A stretch of 7,779 nucleotides of DNA. It comes from Dysgonomonas sp. (GTDB lineage: Bacteria; Bacteroidota; Bacteroidia; Bacteroidales; Dysgonomonadaceae). How positions within the stretch are numbered: position 1 is the first letter of the stretch; the number at the start of each line of letters is the position of its first letter. The position numbers were made by a program, and so were the translations under genes. The notes beneath the pieces were generated by a model. It saw only the letters and a program-made list of their open reading frames with translations. It was not told where the DNA came from and did no database searches. Shown here in pieces: positions 4,545-7,779 of the stretch. The stretch spans positions 2,552-10,330 of the forward strand of contig DQAM01000438.1 of NCBI GenBank assembly GCA_003523545.1, given 5' to 3'.

Positions 4545-5471
4545 ATGAACGAATTAATGACAAGAAAAGAAACATTCGATTTCCAAACAAACAAAGTAGA
4601 AATCATGGATTTGTCAACACTGAAACGTACTCACATGGAAGATGATTATGAAGGTAATCCACTTCGCGGAATCTATCATTTTCAGGCTATTGAAAATGTA
4701 ATCGACATCTGTAATAAGTACAACCTTAATTTTGAGGTCGAGGAAATATTTGCCGCTCACAACAATAGCAAGCATCTTCCGGGAGTTACCGTTCTAAAGA
4801 AAGAAGAAATGGTTCATGGTGAAAAATCGGTAGTTGCCCATATTCTGAGAAGAATATTCACAACTATCCGCATCAATGATTACGAAACCGATGAACTCAC
4901 CACGACCATTGTACTGACGTATCATCAGGATGGAATCCAGGCAGCTATTGGACCCTGTGTTAAAGCCTGCCATAACCAATGTATCCTAAGTGCCGAACGT
5001 ATCGTATCTAATTATGGCAAAAACAAGGTGAGTACGGAACAGTTATTTGCTACCGTAGACGAGTGGTTAAGCCAATTTGAAACACAGATGACTGAAGACC
5101 GTGGGCGGATCAGACGTCTGAAAAACACGATCATTAATCTGAAAGAAGTGTACACCTATATCGGATTACTTACCGCGTTGCGTGTTGCTCATGACAGTTC
5201 AGACGAAACACTTTCGGGCAGAATAGAAAACTACCCGCTCAATCAGTCACAGATTTCAGCGTTTACAGAAGATGTATTAATAAGAATGAAAGGACGAGAT
5301 ACCATTTCAGCATGGGATTTATATAATATAGCAACGGAATATTATAAACCAGAAAAGACTTCCATCCCATCATTAATACACCAGAATATTGCCTTTGCAT
5401 CGACTCTTGACAATTTCTGCCAGTTTAGGGAGAATGAAATTATGGATGTTGAAGCGGTATTAGTATCCTAA
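4545..5471 (+). CDS. 308-aa conserved-looking hypothetical, possibly DUF932/DUF3871-like mobile-element protein
   Basis: The start is ATG 4545, preceded by TTAAAAATTAAAATT. The frame is open 29 codons further, but that part overlaps the previous gene and reads as its shadow. The 308 residues begin with a variable N-terminus. A mixed alpha/beta core follows with RRIFTTIRI (102-110) and LTTTIVLTYHQDGIQAAIGP (118-137), then the Cys-rich motif GPCVKACHNQC (136-146; Cys138, 142, 146), LSAERIVSNYG (148-158) and a long helical C-terminal half with WDLYNIATEYYKPE. The order of a beta core, a GPCVKxCHNQ-type strand and a helical tail resembles DUF932/DUF3871-type plasmid and phage proteins of unknown role. 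That resemblance is from memory and weak. It is the largest gene of the block and is followed by a terminator hairpin at 5486. Confidence 0.65.
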   Translation: MNELMTRKETFDFQTNKVEIMDLSTLKRTHMEDDYEGNPLRGIYHFQAIENVIDICNKYNLNFEVEEIFAAHNNSKHLPGVTVLKKEEMVHGEKSVVAHILRRIFTTIRINDYETDELTTTIVLTYHQDGIQAAIGPCVKACHNQCILSAERIVSNYGKNKVSTEQLFATVDEWLSQFETQMTEDRGRIRRLKNTIINLKEVYTYIGLLTALRVAHDSSDETLSGRIENYPLNQSQISAFTEDVLIRMKGRDTISAWDLYNIATEYYKPEKTSIPSLIHQNIAFASTLDNFCQFRENEIMDVEAVLVS

Positions 5472-5485
5472 TAACAATTAAACTG

Positions 5486-5507
5486 AAGGGAGCCGAAAGG
5501 CTCTTTT
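5486..5507 (+). terminator. GAAA-loop hairpin with T4 tail
   Basis: GAGCC (5490-5494), GAAA loop and GGCTC (5499-5503) form a perfect core stem. Two G-U and two A-U pairs extend it on each side, so the TTTT tail partly pairs with AAGG. It lies 15 nt after the stop of the 308-aa gene and 34 nt before the next start. It could end the first block or attenuate transcription into the second. Confidence 0.7.
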
Positions 5508-5541
5508 CTGATTTATAACCATCTCATTAAAAACTACCAAT

Positions 5542-5967
5542 ATGAGTATTATATGCAGCGCATGCCACGACACTAAAGTTTTCTGTGGGGCTATGGTAAA
5601 CCCCAATACAAAAGAAATCATACACTACACAGATGAAGCTTTTTATGATGGGTGGTGTGAAAACTGTGGGAAAGGACAAGTTCTTGTTAATACCGAAGAA
5701 ACAATACTGAATATCGACAAAGCTTTTTACAATTACCATACTATCTACGGCAAGAAGCCATTGTATGCCGTTTGCCAGGTAAGATATAAAGATGATATTT
5801 CCTATAATGATATGGTATTTAAACTCTCATTGGATATCGGTAAGGATGATGATGAGATTTTCTTCTACTGCAATGGCATTAAGGATCTGAAAACATTGGC
5901 AGTACCCTCTAAGGAAGATTTCTTAATCACCAAATTGAATTATTTCTATAAACCCTCAAAACTATAA
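5542..5967 (+). CDS. Zinc-ribbon-like hypothetical protein (two CxxC pairs)
   Basis: The protein has 141 residues. The N-terminal part has CSAC (Cys5, Cys8) and CENC (Cys39, Cys42), separated by FCGAMVNPNTKEIIHYTDEA. Two CxxC knuckles about 30 residues apart are the layout of a small treble-clef or zinc-ribbon domain, and the MVNPNTKE strand resembles a zinc-ribbon module common in Bacteroidales mobile-element proteins. From about residue 75 a second module follows: YAVCQVRYKDDISYNDMVFK, then DDDEIFFYCNGIKDLKTLAV and SKEDFLITKLNYFY. That module looks like an independent small domain, so this may be a two-domain fusion. The start is ATG 5542 after an A-rich leader. It opens the second gene block and lies 5 nt ahead of the DUF4120-like gene. 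Zinc binding is predicted, the role unknown. Confidence 0.65.
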   Translation: MSIICSACHDTKVFCGAMVNPNTKEIIHYTDEAFYDGWCENCGKGQVLVNTEETILNIDKAFYNYHTIYGKKPLYAVCQVRYKDDISYNDMVFKLSLDIGKDDDEIFFYCNGIKDLKTLAVPSKEDFLITKLNYFYKPSKL

Positions 5968-5972
5968 GAATT

Positions 5973-6257
5973 ATGCAAATTAAATGCGAAAAAAGATATA
6001 GCGAAGCAATGGCTTATGCCGAAAAGACGAATGACAAAACATTGCAGAATTGTTTGGACAGACTCAAACAATGGGAGGAAAACCGGGAATGGGAAGTAAC
6101 ATTATGCCACGACTTCTCTCCTTTATCATTCTATTTTGTAATAAAAGATAAAGCCGGCAGACAGGTAATGAACGGCGGTGTACTCTATCACGGTACACCA
6201 GATGAATCTTATGCTGTTACCTTCGATCCTACAAAAGGTTGGCAAATTCATACATAA
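5973..6257 (+). CDS. DUF4120-like protein
   Basis: The protein has 94 residues: a helical N-terminus (RYSEAMAYAEKTNDKTLQNC, then LDRLKQWEENRE), followed by a beta part (EVTLCHDFSPLSFYFVIKDK) and a highly recognisable end, GGVLYHGTPDESYAVTFDPT followed by KGWQIHT. The combination of NALAYA/CLxRLxxWE-type helices with GGLLYHGxPDExFxVxxxxxxGWxIHT is what I remember of DUF4120, a family of about 95 residues frequent in Bacteroidales genomes and conjugative elements with no known function. Length and C-terminus agree. The start ATG is in AAGAATTATG context, 5 nt after the zinc-ribbon gene, so the two are likely co-translated. No catalytic residues are evident. Confidence 0.7.
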   Translation: MQIKCEKRYSEAMAYAEKTNDKTLQNCLDRLKQWEENREWEVTLCHDFSPLSFYFVIKDKAGRQVMNGGVLYHGTPDESYAVTFDPTKGWQIHT

Positions 6258-6275
6258 CTTCTAAATACCTAAATT

Positions 6276-6668
6276 ATGGAAACAAAAACAGTTACAATAG
6301 AAGGACGTGAGTACAAACTACTCCGCTATAAAACAGAATGGGTATTCCCTGTTATAACAACTTACGAACACGGATTAGGTTCACCTGTAGCTCTTATATT
6401 ACTTTACTTAGAGGATGACTCTCTGGAAATCTATACCGATGTAACAGTGAATTTACCTGAATGTACCCGTAGCGCAGGATGCCAGTTTATTGATACGAAT
6501 GCTAATGAAGAAGACATTTTGGACTGGCTGGAAGAAAACCAATTTGGCAAACGCACTGGAAAATCTGGAAAATCCGGCTTCTGTACCTATACCGAATTTA
6601 TTTTTTATGCGGGAGAGCAATATTGGAATTATAGACGGATAAACGAACAACTACAGGAATCAGAATAG
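6276..6668 (+). CDS. DUF4313-like protein
   Basis: The protein has 130 residues. It opens METKTVTIEGREYKLLRYKT, continues with a beta-rich region containing PVALILLYLEDDSLEIYTDV, TVNLPECT and the QFIDTNANEEDILDWLEENQ segment, and ends KRTGKSGKSGFCTYTEFIFY followed by a charged tail. The pattern of a start like KVTIxGxEYxLL, then YTDLTVNLP, IDTNN..EILxWLxEN and GxxxxSGFCTYPEYxF is as I remember DUF4313, small proteins found in Bacteroidales mobile elements with unknown role. The tail after EFIFYAGEQYWNYRR is about 20 residues longer than I expect. The start context is CCTAAATTATG. The gap to the previous gene is 18 nt and to the next 2 nt, so it is inside one operon. The family name is moderately certain, the function unknown. 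Confidence 0.65.
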   Translation: METKTVTIEGREYKLLRYKTEWVFPVITTYEHGLGSPVALILLYLEDDSLEIYTDVTVNLPECTRSAGCQFIDTNANEEDILDWLEENQFGKRTGKSGKSGFCTYTEFIFYAGEQYWNYRRINEQLQESE

Positions 6669-6670
6669 TT

Positions 6671-6916
6671 ATGAATAAAATAAGAACAAAGAAATACATA
6701 TTCCCCCGCTGGCAAGCTTTCCTGTTTATCAGCCTGTTTAATGCTGATGGCGGGGATGGATATAATGATGAAGAAATCGAAAAAGCCAATAATTTCATAC
6801 GTGAAAATAAATTGGCATCCCTTGTTGAAGTGGAAGACGCCGGTGACCAAATCGAATGTACATTCACTTTGATGACAACAGAAGAACGTACTTATTTACG
6901 GTATAACAACCATTAA
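6671..6916 (+). CDS. Hypothetical 81-aa protein
   Basis: The protein has 81 residues: a basic start (MNKIRTKKYIFPRWQAFLFI), then SLFNADGGDGYNDEEIEKAN (about 21-40), which is glycine- and acid-rich, then a helix NFIRENKLASLVEVEDAGDQ and a short beta end IECTFTLMTTEERTYLRYNN. The NADGGDGYNDEE stretch resembles a calcium-loop sequence superficially, but no EF-hand helix pair frames it. I do not recognise the family. The start ATG (GAATAGTTATG context) lies 2 nt after the stop of the DUF4313-like gene, implying translational coupling. The next gene begins 12 nt downstream. It is most likely a small soluble cargo protein; no function is assigned. Confidence 0.65.
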   Translation: MNKIRTKKYIFPRWQAFLFISLFNADGGDGYNDEEIEKANNFIRENKLASLVEVEDAGDQIECTFTLMTTEERTYLRYNNH

Positions 6917-6928
6917 AATGAAAAAAGC

Positions 6929-7261
6929 ATGCAACCCGATGATACTGGTAACTTCACGTTGGTCACTCAACTGCTAGATAAACTGTATGAACTCAATAGA
7001 CGTAGTTATTATACCGTATGGTTCGATTGGAGCAGTCATACCAACGGTATCTATATAAAGATTATAAAAGGTAAATGGAGAAAAGGCACAAAGGAAAAAG
7101 TTGTCTACGAAGCGTTGGTTTGTACACGGTTTAAAGAATGGAAAAACGGTCTATCTCAGGAGCCGTTTGACATGGAAAGCTTATTTACACTGGTACAAAT
7201 CCTCACCGAAGATCCTTCCACAAGTAATAAACAAAAAAAATCCCGGCATGAAAAAGCATAA
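6929..7261 (+). CDS. Hypothetical 110-aa protein
   Basis: The protein has 110 residues: MQPDDTGNFTLVTQLLDKLY, then ELNRRSYYTVWFDWSSHTNG, then IYIKIIKGKWRKGTKEKVVY and a C-terminal helical part ending in a Lys-rich tail (SNKQKKSRHEKA). The centre is a beta-sheet pattern (YYTVWFDW, GIYIKIIKGKW, KVVYEALVC) like a small domain with three antiparallel strands, possibly nucleic-acid or protein binding given its basic face. An ATG 11 nt earlier (6918) opens another frame that closes after 19 codons, so 6929 is the start that gives a gene. It ends 10 nt before the next ATG and overlaps an alternative upstream start of that gene. The family is not recognised. Confidence 0.62.
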   Translation: MQPDDTGNFTLVTQLLDKLYELNRRSYYTVWFDWSSHTNGIYIKIIKGKWRKGTKEKVVYEALVCTRFKEWKNGLSQEPFDMESLFTLVQILTEDPSTSNKQKKSRHEKA

Positions 7262-7271
7262 GCAAGAGAAT

Positions 7272-7779
7272 ATGAATAACTGGATGGAAGAAGCCAAAGC
7301 AATAGCTAAGGCCGAAAGGGAACTCGGCATAGAGAAATGGGTGATAATATCCATCGAATACCAGACAAAGGACTACTGCCGTGTAGTCCTTTTCCAGTAT
7401 GACCTTCCCCGGGAACTATATGAAAAGTACCGCTGGGTAGTCCGTTGGAGGCAGGCACGGTGTCAATGCTCTCACCCACGCGATACTATTCAGCTTTATC
7501 ATTCCTATTATGACAAAAGGACCAGACTAAGAACCGACTTCAATTCATGTTTGACCAGACTGGCCGCCTCCAAAGCACAAATAACCATTGCTAAAAACCG
7601 GGAGCAAAAATACCTAATCTGGCAAAAACAGAATAATTTGTTCTTCGATGAAAATACTGGTGAAGAACTGGTTAAATTCCGGGAGAAACTAAAAACGAAA
7701 GAAAAGAACAATAACCTTCTTTACAAAAAAATCCAAAAAGCTGTGGAAGAAAGATGGAAAGACGGTCGGGAAGGTAAGG
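7272..7779 (+). CDS. Lysine-rich, partly coiled-coil hypothetical protein, 3'-truncated by window edge
   Basis: The frame is open from ATG 7272 to the right edge, giving at least 169 codons. An in-frame ATG at 7248 would add eight residues and overlap the previous gene by 14 nt. I prefer 7272 because its context (AAGAGAATATG) is A-rich like its neighbours. The protein begins MNNWMEEAKAIAKAERELGI, followed by a beta region EKWVIISIEYQTKDYCRVVL and LPRELYEKYRWVVRWRQARC, then a QCSHPRDTIQLYHSYYDKRT loop. A long charged helical region follows (SKAQITIAKNREQKYLIWQK; ELVKFREKLKTKEKNNNLLY; KKIQKAVEERWKDGREGK) with heptad-like hydrophobics, suggesting a coiled coil. Abundant Lys/Arg and Trp argue for nucleic-acid or partner binding. 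I do not recognise a named family. It is the last visible gene of the operon. Confidence 0.65.
   Translation, partial: MNNWMEEAKAIAKAERELGIEKWVIISIEYQTKDYCRVVLFQYDLPRELYEKYRWVVRWRQARCQCSHPRDTIQLYHSYYDKRTRLRTDFNSCLTRLAASKAQITIAKNREQKYLIWQKQNNLFFDENTGEELVKFREKLKTKEKNNNLLYKKIQKAVEERWKDGREGK

Noticed and set aside
6736..6785. NADGGDGYNDEE stretch as an EF-hand calcium site
   Set aside because: The loop spacing and flanking helices of an EF-hand are not present.

Overview
The window reads as Bacteroidales DNA (Bacteroides/Parabacteroides type). The evidence is low to moderate GC, A-rich leaders without Shine-Dalgarno sequences, perfect TAnnTTTG -7 boxes (TATCTTTG on the minus strand at 1093-1100 and 3023-3030), and a right half made of small genes of the kinds carried by Bacteroidales conjugative transposons. 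The genus is inference.

Left half, 1-2656: ordinary chromosomal or accessory enzyme genes. A 5'-truncated SRPBCC-domain gene leaves the window at the left edge (3-341). It is followed at once by a decayed ferredoxin-domain remnant of an EFR1-type protein (344-556) and a hairpin (569-599). On the minus strand is a PhnB-like VOC protein (643-1065), then a complete YhdH/YhfP-type quinone oxidoreductase (1201-2193). The oxidoreductase diverges from an HxlR-family regulator with an N-terminal Cys-Pro motif (2312-2656). Their shared 118-bp spacer holds two perfect palindromes and fits a redox or electrophile-responsive switch.

Middle, 2634-3294: no intact gene. A minus-strand NYN-domain (PIN-like nuclease) gene is broken into three reading frames and cut off where it meets the HxlR gene. 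After it comes a long imperfect inverted repeat (3078-3258, arms about 50 nt) with an inner palindrome and a TCGCT-type tandem repeat. I take this as the likely boundary between resident DNA and the mobile-element cargo, but no integrase or att site is visible.

Right half, 3295-7779: eleven same-strand, tightly packed small genes, with gaps of 2-41 nt inside blocks and one hairpin terminator at 5486-5507. The first block is a 51-aa protein, a very acidic ArdA-like antirestriction protein, two small unknown proteins and a 308-aa unknown protein with a GPCVKACHNQC motif. The second block is a zinc-ribbon-like protein, a DUF4120-like protein, a DUF4313-like protein, two more unknown small proteins and a lysine-rich protein running off the right edge. 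Six of these genes share an (A/G/A-rich)TTATG start context. The ArdA-like member suggests an early-expressed establishment or counter-defence cargo operon of a conjugative element. The unknown members are the best candidates for an undescribed function, but nothing in the sequence proves one.
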